DNA of 32,169 nt. It comes from Desulfobulbaceae bacterium. GTDB taxonomy: Bacteria; Desulfobacterota; Desulfobulbia; Desulfobulbales; VMSU01. The position numbers and the translations under genes were made by a program. The notes under the pieces were generated by a model. It was given only the letters and a program-made list of their open reading frames with translations, ran no database searches and was not told where the DNA came from. Shown here in pieces: positions 8,020-17,359 of this stretch; position 1 is the first letter of the stretch, and every line of letters starts with the position of its first letter. The stretch is from assembly GCA_013792005.1 (NCBI GenBank), contig VMSU01000082.1:1-32169 (forward strand), written 5' to 3'.

Positions 8020-11000
8020 ATGACCACAAAGAAAAACTCCATAGCTAAACGTAACGTCGCAAAATCTAAGCATACGCTTGACGAGAAGCTTGATAGTGGC
8101 TCCAGTCAAGATCAGTCAACTGAGAAACGGAGCACGAAAACAAAGAAAGGAGACCTTCCCGCCACTTCGGTGGATTTTCCGATTGTTGGCATCGGGGCCT
8201 CTGCCGGAGGCCTCTCGGCCTATGAGGCCTTTTTTTCCGGGATGCCTGCCGATATCGATCCGGACATGGCCTTTGTTCTGGTGCCGCATCTGGCTCCTGA
8301 CCACAAGAGTTACCTTCGTGATCTGATCCAACGCTTAACCCGAATGCAGGTTTTCGAGGCCGAGGATGGGGTGACTGTCAAACCTAACTGTGTGTATATT
8401 ATTCCTCCTAACCGTGACATGGCCTTTATGAAAGGCAAGTTGCAGTTGTTGAAACCGGTATCTCCGCATGGACAGCGATTGCCGATTGATTTTTTCTTTC
8501 GTTCTTTGGCTCAGGATCGGCGTGAAAAAGCGATCTGTGTCGTTCTCTCTGGCACAGGACGTGATGGCATGATGGGGGCACGGGAGGTTAAGGGCGAGGG
8601 TGGTATGGTCATGGCCCAGCAACCTGAATCTGCTGAATACGATGGTATGCCGTGTAGTGCCATTGCCACCGGCTTGGTGGACTATATTCTGCCCCCTGCT
8701 GAAATGCCGGAGCAATTGATTCTCTATGCCTCCCATTTTTTTCATAATAGGACCAGATCATTTGTTCCTTTATCTTCCAGGGGGGGAGATGTCTTCAATA
8801 AAATTTTTGTGTTGCTTCGAGACCAGACCGGGCATGATTTTTCCGAATATAAAGAGAATACTATTTTTCGACGAGTGGAACGGCGGATGGTTGTTCACCA
8901 GATCGAACGGATTGACGAATATATTCAGTATTTGCAGTGTAACCCGGTTGAGACTCAGGCCCTTTTTTGTGATCTCCTGATTGGGGTTACCAGTTTTTTT
9001 CGGGATCCTGACTCGTTTGCCGTGCTGGCTTCCCACATCAGATCACAATTTTTTACCCATAACCCAACCGCTGTCACAATTAGGGTATGGGTTCCGGCCT
9101 GTTCCACTGGTGAAGAGGCCTATTCCATCGCCATCCTGCTTCATGAGCAAATGGATGCGCTGCATCAACATTTTAAGGTTCAGATCTTTGCTACCGATAT
9201 CGATAGTCATGCCATTGAAATGGCCCGCTTGGGAACGTATCCGGTGAGTATTGCCAGAGATATTTCTGCTGAGCGGTTGGCAAAATTTTTTACTTTGCAA
9301 GCCGACGGCAATACCTATCGCATTAATAAGGGTATCCGCGATATGCTGGTTTTTTCCGAGCAGGATGTGATCAGAGACCCACCTTTTTCCAAACTTGATC
9401 TGGTCAGTTGCCGCAACTTGTTGATCTACATGAGCAGTGCGTTGCAGAAGAAGCTGATCGCTTTATTTCACTATGCCTTGAATTCGGGAGGCCTTCTTTT
9501 TTTAGGTACGTCTGAAAGTGTGGGCGATTTAAGGGGTCTCTTTATTTCTCTTGATCGTAAGGCTAAACTCTACCAGAGCAAAGATAGTGCTCTTGGCGAA
9601 CAGCGCCATGCATTGAGGAAATTCATCAAGCCCATGATGGGAGATGAGGTTGCACCACAAGATATCGGTCCTGCTTATAGCGGCAGAAGGCTGACCCGAC
9701 GTGAGTTGGTCGAGCGAGTTCTGTTGCAGCATTACACTCCGGCCAGCATTTTGGTGAACAAAGCAGGAGAGATCCTTTATGTTCATGGCCGCACCGGCAG
9801 GTATTTGGAAATGGCTGCGGGCGATATCGGAGTCAATGTCCTGAAAATGGCGCGTGAAGGGCTTCGTCGCGACTTGATCACCGCCTTGCACACAGCGATC
9901 ACTCAGCAAGAGACGGTGAGGCGCTCTGGTCTCAGGGTCAAAACTAACGGCGATTTCAGTGTTGTTAATCTGACGGTGACTCCGGTGGTTCTAGGTTTTG
10001 AAGAGTCCAGCACTTCGGCTCTGCTCAGTCAGGGTAATCTGAGTGTGTCGGGGGAGCCTGGTGTCAGTGAATTCAGGGCGAGGCGTGAGGTGCCTACTGA
10101 TCCGTTCTTGTACTTGATCATTGTAGAAGAGGTCGGGGAGGTGGATGAGGCACTAGCCAGCAAGGTTAGTTTAGGGGATCTTGCAGAAGCTGCGGAAATG
10201 TCCCCTGATGCTCAAGCGCTCATCTCTTCCCTGCGCCAAGAACTGCGGGCCAAGGAGGAATATCTGCAGAGTGCCACCGAAGAACTGGAGGCCTCAGGTG
10301 AGGAGATGCAGTCTGTTAACGAGGAGCTTCAATCTTCAAACGAGGAGCTCGAGACCTCTAAAGAGGAGCTGCAATCAATCAACGAGGAGTTGACCACAGT
10401 CAATACTGAGCTGCATAACAAGGTTGTCGATTTGTTGCGGTCCAACAATGACTTGAACAACCTGCTTGCCGGTACCGGCGTCGGCACTATCTTTGTGGAT
10501 CAGAAGATGCTCATTCAGCGCTTCACCCCTGCCGCCTGTCTGCTGGTCAATCTGATCCCGTCAGATGTGGGCCGACCTGTGGGACATACGGTAACCAATC
10601 TGGTGAACTATACTAACTTGGAGGAGGATGTGAAGGCGGTACTTGATAGTTTGGTGCCAAGAGATATTGAAGTGAAAAGCAAGTCGGGAGCTTGGTTCTT
10701 GATGTCCATCCGGCCGTATCGCACCCTGGAGAATGTGGCTGAAGGAGCGGTTATCAATTTTGTGGAGATTACCAAGATGGTAGACGCCCAGGAATCATTG
10801 CGGCGCTTGGCGGTGGTGGTCAATGATTCCCACGATGCCATTACCATGCAGGATCTGGCCGGACGTATTTTGGCCTGGAATTCCGCAGCCCAAAGAATGT
10901 ACGGTTGGACCGAGGCCGAGGCGCTGGCAATGAATATCCGGGAATTGATCCCTGAGAGTTTACGGGATGAGGCGATGGAAAAGGTTCAGCAGCTTATTTG

Positions 11001-11163
11001 CGCGGAAAAGATTCTGCCTTATACAACTCAAAGGCTCACCAAAGATGGCCAGAATCGTACTGTATCGATTACCGCTACCGCCCTTTTGGACAAGGACGGG
11101 AAAGTCTATGCCATTGCCACAACGGAACGCAGTCAAGGTCTGGAAATTCAGAGGAGAGGATGA
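8020..11163 (+). CDS. CheB-CheR-PAS fusion chemosensory protein
   Basis: This 1047-aa soluble protein has, in order: a low-complexity Lys/Ser N-terminus (1-50); a CheB methylesterase domain (52-235) with catalytic Ser61 in GASAGG, His90 in VPHLAPDH and Asp182 in GTGRDG; a CheR methyltransferase domain (258-520) with the SAM-binding segment VWVPACSTGEEAYSIAI and the NLLIY motif; a PAS-like region (560-700); a long EEL-repeat coiled coil (733-815); and two PAS domains (817-925, 930-1040). It has no CheB receiver domain and no transmembrane helix, and it ends without a kinase domain. A kinase follows 162 bp downstream and is the likely partner. Such fusions occur in many environmental bacteria; here no other chemotaxis gene is visible, so a signalling role other than flagellar chemotaxis is plausible. 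Confidence 0.93.
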   Translation: MTTKKNSIAKRNVAKSKHTLDEKLDSGSSQDQSTEKRSTKTKKGDLPATSVDFPIVGIGASAGGLSAYEAFFSGMPADIDPDMAFVLVPHLAPDHKSYLRDLIQRLTRMQVFEAEDGVTVKPNCVYIIPPNRDMAFMKGKLQLLKPVSPHGQRLPIDFFFRSLAQDRREKAICVVLSGTGRDGMMGAREVKGEGGMVMAQQPESAEYDGMPCSAIATGLVDYILPPAEMPEQLILYASHFFHNRTRSFVPLSSRGGDVFNKIFVLLRDQTGHDFSEYKENTIFRRVERRMVVHQIERIDEYIQYLQCNPVETQALFCDLLIGVTSFFRDPDSFAVLASHIRSQFFTHNPTAVTIRVWVPACSTGEEAYSIAILLHEQMDALHQHFKVQIFATDIDSHAIEMARLGTYPVSIARDISAERLAKFFTLQADGNTYRINKGIRDMLVFSEQDVIRDPPFSKLDLVSCRNLLIYMSSALQKKLIALFHYALNSGGLLFLGTSESVGDLRGLFISLDRKAKLYQSKDSALGEQRHALRKFIKPMMGDEVAPQDIGPAYSGRRLTRRELVERVLLQHYTPASILVNKAGEILYVHGRTGRYLEMAAGDIGVNVLKMAREGLRRDLITALHTAITQQETVRRSGLRVKTNGDFSVVNLTVTPVVLGFEESSTSALLSQGNLSVSGEPGVSEFRARREVPTDPFLYLIIVEEVGEVDEALASKVSLGDLAEAAEMSPDAQALISSLRQELRAKEEYLQSATEELEASGEEMQSVNEELQSSNEELETSKEELQSINEELTTVNTELHNKVVDLLRSNNDLNNLLAGTGVGTIFVDQKMLIQRFTPAACLLVNLIPSDVGRPVGHTVTNLVNYTNLEEDVKAVLDSLVPRDIEVKSKSGAWFLMSIRPYRTLENVAEGAVINFVEITKMVDAQESLRRLAVVVNDSHDAITMQDLAGRILAWNSAAQRMYGWTEAEALAMNIRELIPESLRDEAMEKVQQLICAEKILPYTTQRLTKDGQNRTVSITATALLDKDGKVYAIATTERSQGLEIQRRG

Positions 11164-11270
11164 AGAACACCGTGGTTCTCAATTGTTTTGAGCTGTTTTG
11201 TCTTTGCTGCCCGGTTCTCTTCGGCTTCGCTCTAGGAACTGTCATATGGTGTGAATCGGTTATCGATTAA
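11160..11270 (+). CDS. Possible 36-aa hydrophobic peptide, ATGA-overlapped
   Basis: The ATG at 11160 overlaps the stop of the CheB-CheR gene as ATGA and follows the purine-rich stretch GAGGAGAGG. The frame encodes 36 residues with a Cys/Phe/Leu-rich core (FELFCLCCPVLFGFALG) that could span a membrane once. I recognise no family. It may be a translationally coupled small membrane peptide or chance. Confidence 0.2.
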   Translation: MKNTVVLNCFELFCLCCPVLFGFALGTVIWCESVID

Positions 11271-11325
11271 TGTCTGTAAGTTGAGCTAGGATGGTTAGCG
11301 GTCATGAATAATAAAGGAGGGGATC

Positions 11326-13431
11326 TTGGCAAAAAAAGAAAATATTCCTGAAAAGCAAGAGGCCCTGCGTTTACAAGCAGAGGAGAAGATTATTGCTCCG
11401 ACCGGTCACATGGATAAACAGACCGCTCAAGTTTTTTACGAGCTGCGAGTGCATCAGATTGAACTAGAGATGCAGAATGAGGAATTGCGTCGCACCCAGC
11501 AGGAATTGGAGGCCTCACGGGCCTGTTATTTTGATCTCTACAATCTGGCCCCGGTTGGCTATTGTACCCTCGATCGATCGGGAGTGATTCTGGAGGCAAA
11601 CCTTACTGCCGCGACCCAGCTTGGAGTGGTGCGCGGCGAGCTGGTCAATCAGTCAATCAGCCGCTTTATCTACCCTGATGATCAGGACATTAATTCGCAG
11701 CATCGCAAACTGCTTTTTGAAACCGGCCTGCCTCAGGCCTGCGAGTTGAGACTGATTCGTCCCGATGCCACCTCCTTCTGGGCACGACTGGAGATCAATC
11801 TTGCCCATAGCGCCGACGGCTTGCCATTATGCCGGGTTGTGATCAGCGATATTACCGCGATCAAGCAGATGGAAGAGTCCCTGCGGCAGAGCGCAGTAAA
11901 GTTCCGCACCGTGGCTGATTTTACCTATGATTGGGAGTATTGGCTCGGGCCTGATGGTGATTTTCTGTACTGCTCTCCCTCCTGTCAGAAGGTTACGGGG
12001 CATTCGGTGGCGGTTTTCGAACACGACCCTTCCCTGCTGCGCGCACTTATTCATCCTGATGATTTAGCCGCCTATGACCAGCATTGCCACGCTGCCAGGG
12101 AACAGCGATTAGCACAAGAACTTGAATTCAGGATCATTCGTGCCGATGGCTCAATTCGATGGCAGTGGATTTCCCATGTCTGTCAGCCTGTTTATGATGA
12201 TAATGGTAAATTTCTAGGGACTCGAGGAAGTTGCCGGGACATTACCGAGCGGAAGCTTTTGGAGGCTGAGGTCATAAAGGACAGAAATCTTGCCTCGCTT
12301 GGTGTTCTGGCAGGGGGTATTGCTCACGATTTTAACAATCTGTTTCAGGGGCTTTTTGGTAATCTGGCACTTGCTAAGATGAATATTGAAAAATCGAGCA
12401 AGGCGTATCCCTTTTTGCAAAATGCGGAGAATGTGTTCGATGCAGCGACCAGACTCACCAGTCAGCTTATCGCTTTTTCTACTGGCGGCATCTCAATTTT
12501 GATCACCATCCAGCCGGCGCCTCACATCAAGCAAGAGGTAGTTGCCTGTATGGCCGGATCTGACCTGGCGGTTGAATTTTATTTTGCTGATAACCTCTGG
12601 TCTATCAATGTTGATCCGAACCAATTTCGTGAAGTCATAAAGCAGATGGTGTGGAACGCGAAGGACGCCATGCATTCAATATCTCGGGGTAAGCTTAAAA
12701 TAGTGGCCACCAACGAAGTTGTACAAGAGTCTGGGCATGGCGCGTGCCCAACCCTTGCTCCAGGTAACTATGTGAAAATTTCAATCAAGGATCAGGGATG
12801 TGGAATTAAAAGTAACCATCTGTCCAGCATCTTCGATCCTTATTTTTCAACCAAGCAGCCTGGGTGCCAGAAGGGCATGGGGCTTGGGCTTGCCTTGTGC
12901 GATACCATTGTCCGTAAGCATGGCGGAGCGATTGTGGTGAATACCAAGCCAGATAAGGGGTCCACCTTTCATATCTATATTCCGGCTGTGGTGTCGGTTG
13001 CCCGGAAGGTGGAGAAGGTAACTGATCAGGATGATCAGGGGAGAGGGCCACGAATTCTGATTATGGACGACAATGCTACGATTGTGCAAGTGACGACAAA
13101 TTTCTTGAAGATTTCCGGTTTTCGAGTTGACGCGGTTGCGGACGGTGATGAAGCGGTCAAGGCTGTGACGGAAGCATATTCAGTTAGCGATCCCTATGTG
13201 GTTGTCATTCTAGATTTAACGATTCCCGGCGGCAAGGGTGGGAAGGAGGTGGTCTCTGTTCTCAGAACGATTGATCCTGGAGTAAAGACCATGGTCTCAA
13301 GCGGTTATACCAGCGATGAGGCCATGATTGACTTTGCCAATTACGGATTTGATGCCGCTTGCGCCAAGCCCTACCTGCTGGCGGAGTTGAAAGAGCAGGT
13401 AGAGCGATTGTTGAGTGAACGTCAGGGCTAA
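11326..13431 (+). CDS. PAS-PAS hybrid histidine kinase with C-terminal receiver
   Basis: This 701-aa soluble kinase starts at a TTG, chosen because a near-perfect AAGGAGG (11314-11320) lies 5 nt upstream and no ATG fits. Residues 35-65 are a coiled coil (ELEMQNEELRRTQQELEAS), followed by a PAS domain (about 66-180) and a second PAS/PAC domain (190-308, ending in CRDITERKLLE). The dimerisation helix has GGIAHDFNN with phospho-accepting His334. The ATPase domain has Asn444 (VWNAKDAM), DQGCGI and GMGLGLAL. The receiver domain (575-695) has Asp630 (VVILDLTIPGG) and Lys681. It is probably co-transcribed with the CheB-CheR protein, and the two likely form one sensory pathway. The signal and output are unknown. 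Confidence 0.93.
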   Translation: MAKKENIPEKQEALRLQAEEKIIAPTGHMDKQTAQVFYELRVHQIELEMQNEELRRTQQELEASRACYFDLYNLAPVGYCTLDRSGVILEANLTAATQLGVVRGELVNQSISRFIYPDDQDINSQHRKLLFETGLPQACELRLIRPDATSFWARLEINLAHSADGLPLCRVVISDITAIKQMEESLRQSAVKFRTVADFTYDWEYWLGPDGDFLYCSPSCQKVTGHSVAVFEHDPSLLRALIHPDDLAAYDQHCHAAREQRLAQELEFRIIRADGSIRWQWISHVCQPVYDDNGKFLGTRGSCRDITERKLLEAEVIKDRNLASLGVLAGGIAHDFNNLFQGLFGNLALAKMNIEKSSKAYPFLQNAENVFDAATRLTSQLIAFSTGGISILITIQPAPHIKQEVVACMAGSDLAVEFYFADNLWSINVDPNQFREVIKQMVWNAKDAMHSISRGKLKIVATNEVVQESGHGACPTLAPGNYVKISIKDQGCGIKSNHLSSIFDPYFSTKQPGCQKGMGLGLALCDTIVRKHGGAIVVNTKPDKGSTFHIYIPAVVSVARKVEKVTDQDDQGRGPRILIMDDNATIVQVTTNFLKISGFRVDAVADGDEAVKAVTEAYSVSDPYVVVILDLTIPGGKGGKEVVSVLRTIDPGVKTMVSSGYTSDEAMIDFANYGFDAACAKPYLLAELKEQVERLLSERQG

Positions 13432-13460
13432 GGATGTTGGCTCTGGGATCGAGAAGTATC

Positions 13461-15281
13461 TTATGCCGATTGCTCAATACGCGGCAGGTGGAGGGTGAAT
13501 ACGCTTCCTTTTCCTAAGTCACTTTTTACCGTCACCGAGCCGCCATGGGCCTGGACGATGTGTTTGACGATGGCCAGTCCCAGTCCGGTCCCGCCCAGTT
13601 TGCGACTGCGGGCCTTGTCGCTGCGGTAGAAGCGTTCGAAGATGCGGGGAAGGTGTTCTTTGGCGATGCCGCAGCCGGAGTCGGTGACGGAAATCGTTAC
13701 CTCCTGCTGGTCCTCGTGGACCTCTAGCCTGACTTCACTATGTTCTGCGCTATATTTGATGGCGTTGATCAGCAGATTGGTAACCGCCTGTTCCAGGAGG
13801 CGGGCATTCATCAGGACCGATACGGTATCTCCGCAGCGCAGGGGTAAGGAGATATGTTTTTCACTGGCGCGTATTGAGACTGCTTCAAGGCAATTGCGCA
13901 GGATTGGGGTCAGGCGACCGGGGTGTAGTTCGATTTCGTCATTGCCGGCTTCTTGCTCGATGCGGGAGAGGGATAGGAGGTCGTCGATGATGGCATTCAA
14001 GCGGTTGGCTTGTTTTAAGACGATGTGGAGGAAGCGTTCCATGTCATCGGGCAGGCCGGGTGCCTGGTCGCAGATCGTTTCCACAAAGCCCATAATCGAG
14101 GTGATTGGGGTTTTTAATTCATGGGAGACATTGGCGACGAATTCTCGACGCATATCTTCAAGCCGTCGCATCCTGGTGACGTCATATAACACGATCAGGG
14201 CACCCATGTGCTGTCCTTGGTCGCCATAGAGTGAAGTGCCGCTGGCGTTGAAGTGCTGTCCGGTGGCTCCGACTCCAAAGACAATCTCGTCTCTGGATAT
14301 CGGGGTTTGGCTCTTTAACGCTTCTCTGACAAATTTCAATAGTCCGGCGTGTCGCACTGTTTCGACAATTGGCTTGCCTATCCCTCTGTGAGCGTTGCTT
14401 CCTAACAACCGGAAGGCTGCTTCGTTCATGTGTTCGATTCGTTCTTCCTGATCAATGACAATCACTGCTTCGACCATACTCTTGAACACAGCTTCTAGCT
14501 CATTTTTCTGTTGAGTTACGGTCTTGACTCGCTCGTCGAGTTCTACGGCCATCTGATTAAGGGCTTCCGCCAGCCCTGCCACTTCTTTGGAGACAGCTCC
14601 GTCTGCGATTGAAATTTTCTTGTTGAAGTCATGGCGGCCAAATCGTTCCGCGATGTGTTGCATGTCTTCAAGGGGGCGACTGATCCGTCGCGAAACAAAG
14701 AGGGTGGCGGCTACTGCCAAGAGGAGCAGGATTAGTGAAGCCAGGAACATCTTAACAGTTACATCGCGCATCAGGAGATCAAGTGAGGTTGGCGGGATTG
14801 ACAGCCTGATAACGCCGAGTACTGCCGGTTCCGGCTTGGCTGTATCTTGATCGGCGAGCAGGGGAAGGGCGGCATAAAGCATTCTTTTCCGGCCTTTTTT
14901 GCTGAGACGGGCAGAGGTCCCCTCTTTTCCAGAGAGGGCGATTGCCACTTCCTCACGGTCACCATGGTTGTCCATGGTTGCCGGGTCTTCCTTGGAGTCT
15001 GCGATTACTGTTCCATCAGTTGAAATAACGGTAATTTTTGATCGGGACTCATCGCCAAGGATACGGCATTGTTCCTTGATCAGTTGGAGGTTATTGGCCA
15101 GCAGAGCGGGGCGAAGCTGTTTGAGGACCAGGTGAGAGCGAACGTTCAGGTCGTTCAGCGCCTGAGTGGTATAAAAGGCTTTAAGGTAGTGGGAGACAAA
15201 GAATCCGCTGGCAATGATGGTCAGAATGATGACCAGTACTGTGGGGGGAAAGATTTGCCAGAGTAGGCGTTTGCGGGCCAT
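13461..15281 (-). CDS. phoR: Phosphate regulon sensor kinase PhoR
   Basis: This 606-aa membrane histidine kinase responds to phosphate limitation and phosphorylates PhoB. Two transmembrane helices (9-31 and 173-197) flank a periplasmic region of about 140 aa. A HAMP domain (about 198-250), a PAS domain (260-370), a dimerisation helix with His387 in SHELKTP, and an ATPase domain (Asn506, DSGCGI, GGTGLGLAIVK) follow. The frame is open to 15377, but that would overlap phoB. The ATG at 15281 lies 4 bp after the phoB stop and has AAAGGA 8 nt upstream. The larger periplasmic region differs from E. coli PhoR and is like the versions found outside the gamma group. The pst genes beside it support the assignment. 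Confidence 0.92.
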   Translation of the reverse strand: MARKRLLWQIFPPTVLVIILTIIASGFFVSHYLKAFYTTQALNDLNVRSHLVLKQLRPALLANNLQLIKEQCRILGDESRSKITVISTDGTVIADSKEDPATMDNHGDREEVAIALSGKEGTSARLSKKGRKRMLYAALPLLADQDTAKPEPAVLGVIRLSIPPTSLDLLMRDVTVKMFLASLILLLLAVAATLFVSRRISRPLEDMQHIAERFGRHDFNKKISIADGAVSKEVAGLAEALNQMAVELDERVKTVTQQKNELEAVFKSMVEAVIVIDQEERIEHMNEAAFRLLGSNAHRGIGKPIVETVRHAGLLKFVREALKSQTPISRDEIVFGVGATGQHFNASGTSLYGDQGQHMGALIVLYDVTRMRRLEDMRREFVANVSHELKTPITSIMGFVETICDQAPGLPDDMERFLHIVLKQANRLNAIIDDLLSLSRIEQEAGNDEIELHPGRLTPILRNCLEAVSIRASEKHISLPLRCGDTVSVLMNARLLEQAVTNLLINAIKYSAEHSEVRLEVHEDQQEVTISVTDSGCGIAKEHLPRIFERFYRSDKARSRKLGGTGLGLAIVKHIVQAHGGSVTVKSDLGKGSVFTLHLPRIEQSA

Positions 15282-15285
15282 AGTC

Positions 15286-15987
15286 TTATCCTTTGAATTT
15301 GTATCCGATACCGCGGACGGTCTCGATGTAGTGTTGTTTTGAGCCGAGTTTTTTACGAAGCGAAGCGATTTGGACATCCACGGTTCGGTCTGTCACGGCA
15401 AAATCTCCGTCATGAACTGCGTTGTTTATCTGGTCGCGGGAGAAAACCCAGCCTGGTTTTTCGGCCAGGAACCGTAGGATTCTGAATTCACTGGTGGTCA
15501 GGGCGAGGATGGCGCCTGCTACTTTAACCTCGTGACGGGTCGGGTCAATGGACAGGTCTTCGTTGAGGATTGTCTTGGTGTCGGAAGAGGGTGGGGCAGG
15601 AGGGATATGATCGCCCCGTCTGAGCACCGCCCTGATCCTGGCGAGCAGGACCTTGGGGCTGAATGGTTTTGGGATGTAGTCATCGGCCCCCAGGTTTAAG
15701 CCGGCAACAATATCACTCTCCTCTGTCTTGGCTGTCAGCATGATGACCGGGATTGGTGTGGCTGTGGAATTATTTTTGATCATTTTGCACAGATTGAGAC
15801 CATCGATCCCGGGAAGCATCACGTCTAGGAGGATGAGTGAGGGGTGTTCCAGCTTAAGAGCGGCAAGCATTTCCTCGCCAGTGGTAAAGCCTTGCACCGT
15901 AAAGCCTTCCTTGGCCAAGTTGTAGTAAATCAAGGCGAGGATGTCTTCCTCGTCTTCTACCACCCATATTGTTTCTTGACTTATCAT
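15286..15987 (-). CDS. phoB: Phosphate regulon response regulator PhoB
   Basis: This 233-aa OmpR-family regulator binds Pho boxes and activates the pst genes. The receiver domain has the acidic pocket EDEED (11-15), Asp55 in LLDVMLPG and Lys in PKPFSPK. The winged-helix domain ends in TVDVQIASLRKKLG and VRGIGYKF. The frame opens 10 codons earlier, but the ATG at 15987 has AAGGA 6 nt upstream and gives the standard N-terminus. It is the first gene of phoB-phoR and is transcribed away from pstS. Two Pho-box-like arrays lie in the shared upstream region. Confidence 0.93.
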   Translation of the reverse strand: MISQETIWVVEDEEDILALIYYNLAKEGFTVQGFTTGEEMLAALKLEHPSLILLDVMLPGIDGLNLCKMIKNNSTATPIPVIMLTAKTEESDIVAGLNLGADDYIPKPFSPKVLLARIRAVLRRGDHIPPAPPSSDTKTILNEDLSIDPTRHEVKVAGAILALTTSEFRILRFLAEKPGWVFSRDQINNAVHDGDFAVTDRTVDVQIASLRKKLGSKQHYIETVRGIGYKFKG

Positions 15988-16040
15988 TCGTTTTCCTTGT
16001 GAGTTTTCACCAATCAAAGCGCATTTTTTAATTAATCAGA

Positions 16041-16073
16041 AATTAACTGACTGTTCATCGCCTTTTAACACAG
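16041..16073 (+). promoter_or_regulatory. Candidate Pho box array A (three 11-bp repeats)
   Basis: Three 11-mers carry the cores TTAACT, TTCATC and TTAACA at 16043, 16054 and 16065, an exact 11-bp period like E. coli PhoB sites. It lies 54-86 bp upstream of phoB and in the forward orientation relative to pstS. TATTGT, 9 bp downstream at 16080, could be a plus-strand -10. It may serve phoB autoregulation, pstS, or both. Confidence 0.55.
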
Positions 16074-16175
16074 GGGGGCTATTGTCATTCCTAACGGTAA
16101 GGGCGTGGTCGGGAGCAGAGTAGATCTGGCCATCAGAGGTTGATTGTTGCTACCATAAAGAAAGGAGAACGGAAA

Positions 16176-16190
16176 ATGTATCTTTTTTAG
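16176..16190 (+). other. Four-codon mini-ORF with strong ribosome site
   Basis: AAAGGAG (16161-16167) lies 8 nt before ATG TAT CTT TTT TAG, which would encode Met-Tyr-Leu-Phe. It sits between the two Pho-box arrays, so only a transcript starting at array A would carry it. It could be a leader mini-ORF or a relic of an older start site. Confidence 0.25.
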
Positions 16191-16203
16191 CGGGGTAATT
16201 AAA

Positions 16204-16236
16204 TTTTAATAATATCTTAACACAATATTAACAATT
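16204..16236 (+). promoter_or_regulatory. Candidate Pho box array B upstream of pstS
   Basis: Three 11-mers have cores TTAATA, TTAACA and TTAACA at 16206, 16217 and 16228, again an exact 11-bp period and the same orientation as pstS. TAGAAA at 16243 is a possible -10, about 9 bp beyond the last core, which matches the usual spacing of a PhoB-activated promoter. The array ends 50 bp before the pstS ATG. Confidence 0.65.
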
Positions 16237-16286
16237 GGCGTGTAGAAACCAGATCAATCAGTCAAAATCCAACAAAGGAGCTTGTC

Positions 16287-17285
16287 ATGACCGCTTTATT
16301 TACACTCTCGACTACCAAAAAGTTTATGGCCTCGGCCCTCATAGCCTTGGCCTTGCCGCTTGCCGCCACTGTGGCTACAGCAAGCGATGTGAAAATCGAT
16401 CCGAATCTCCCCGTGTATCAGCCGACAACCGGTGTTGCCGGCAATATGGACAGTATTGGTTCCGACACCTTGAACAATCTCATGACTTTTTGGGCCGAGT
16501 CGTTTAAGAAGCATTATCCAAATGTCAAGATTCAGGTGGAGGGGAAGGGGTCCAGCACCGCACCTCCAGCCCTGATCGCAGGTACTGCTAACATCGCTCC
16601 CATGTCCCGTAAGATGAAGAGCACCGAAGAGGACGAGTTTGAGAAGAAGTACGGTTTTAAACCCACTCCGATCGGTGTTGCCCTTGATTCCCTGGCTGTC
16701 TTTGTGAACAAGGATAACCCGGTTTCCTCTCTTACCATGCAGCAGGTGGATGCTATCTTCTCCAAGACCAGAAAGAGCGGCGCTCCGGCAGACATCACTA
16801 CCTGGAAGGACATTGCCCTTGATAGTCCGTTGGCAAAACAGCCGATTAGCCTTTACGGTCGTAACTCTGCTTCCGGTACTTATGGTTACTTTAAGGAACG
16901 CGCCTTGGCCAAGGGTGATTACAAGGATACTGTTAAGGAGCAGCCGGGATCTGCTGCGGTGGTTATGGGCATTACTGAGGATCGAGCCGGTATCGGTTAC
17001 TCCGGCATTGGGTATGTTACCTCCGGGGTGAGGCCTCTTGCCTTGGCGGCCAAGGAGGGTGCACAGGCCTATGAGGCCAACATGGACAATGTGTTGAAAG
17101 GTAAATACCCACTGTCTAGAATGCTTTATGTCTATGTCATTAAAGAGCCAAACAAGCCTTTGGCTCCGTTACAGCGGGAGTTTTTGAAGTTTGTCCTTTC
17201 TGCTGAAGGTCAGGAAATCGTGGTGAAGGATGGGTATATGCCTCTGCCTGCCGCGATTGTCGAGAAGGAGTTGCAGAAGTTGTAA
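16287..17285 (+). CDS. pstS: Phosphate-binding protein PstS
   Basis: This 332-aa periplasmic protein captures inorganic phosphate for the Pst ABC importer. Residues 1-32 are a signal peptide ending ATVATA before Ser33. Phosphate-site words are visible: GSDTLNNL (58-65), [23 protein letters not shown] (start at 87) and [12 protein letters not shown] (191-202). AAAGGAG lies about 7 nt before the ATG. It is the first gene after the divergent phoB/pstS region, follows Pho-box array B, and is separated from pstC by a terminator-like hairpin. Its length is typical of the family. Confidence 0.95.
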   Translation: MTALFTLSTTKKFMASALIALALPLAATVATASDVKIDPNLPVYQPTTGVAGNMDSIGSDTLNNLMTFWAESFKKHYPNVKIQVEGKGSSTAPPALIAGTANIAPMSRKMKSTEEDEFEKKYGFKPTPIGVALDSLAVFVNKDNPVSSLTMQQVDAIFSKTRKSGAPADITTWKDIALDSPLAKQPISLYGRNSASGTYGYFKERALAKGDYKDTVKEQPGSAAVVMGITEDRAGIGYSGIGYVTSGVRPLALAAKEGAQAYEANMDNVLKGKYPLSRMLYVYVIKEPNKPLAPLQREFLKFVLSAEGQEIVVKDGYMPLPAAIVEKELQKL

Positions 17286-17359
17286 TAACCGAAAAGAGTG
17301 CTTGATGCGGTGGAGTTTCCTCTCCTCTCCCGGCCTCTTTTTTTTCATTGAAAGACAAC

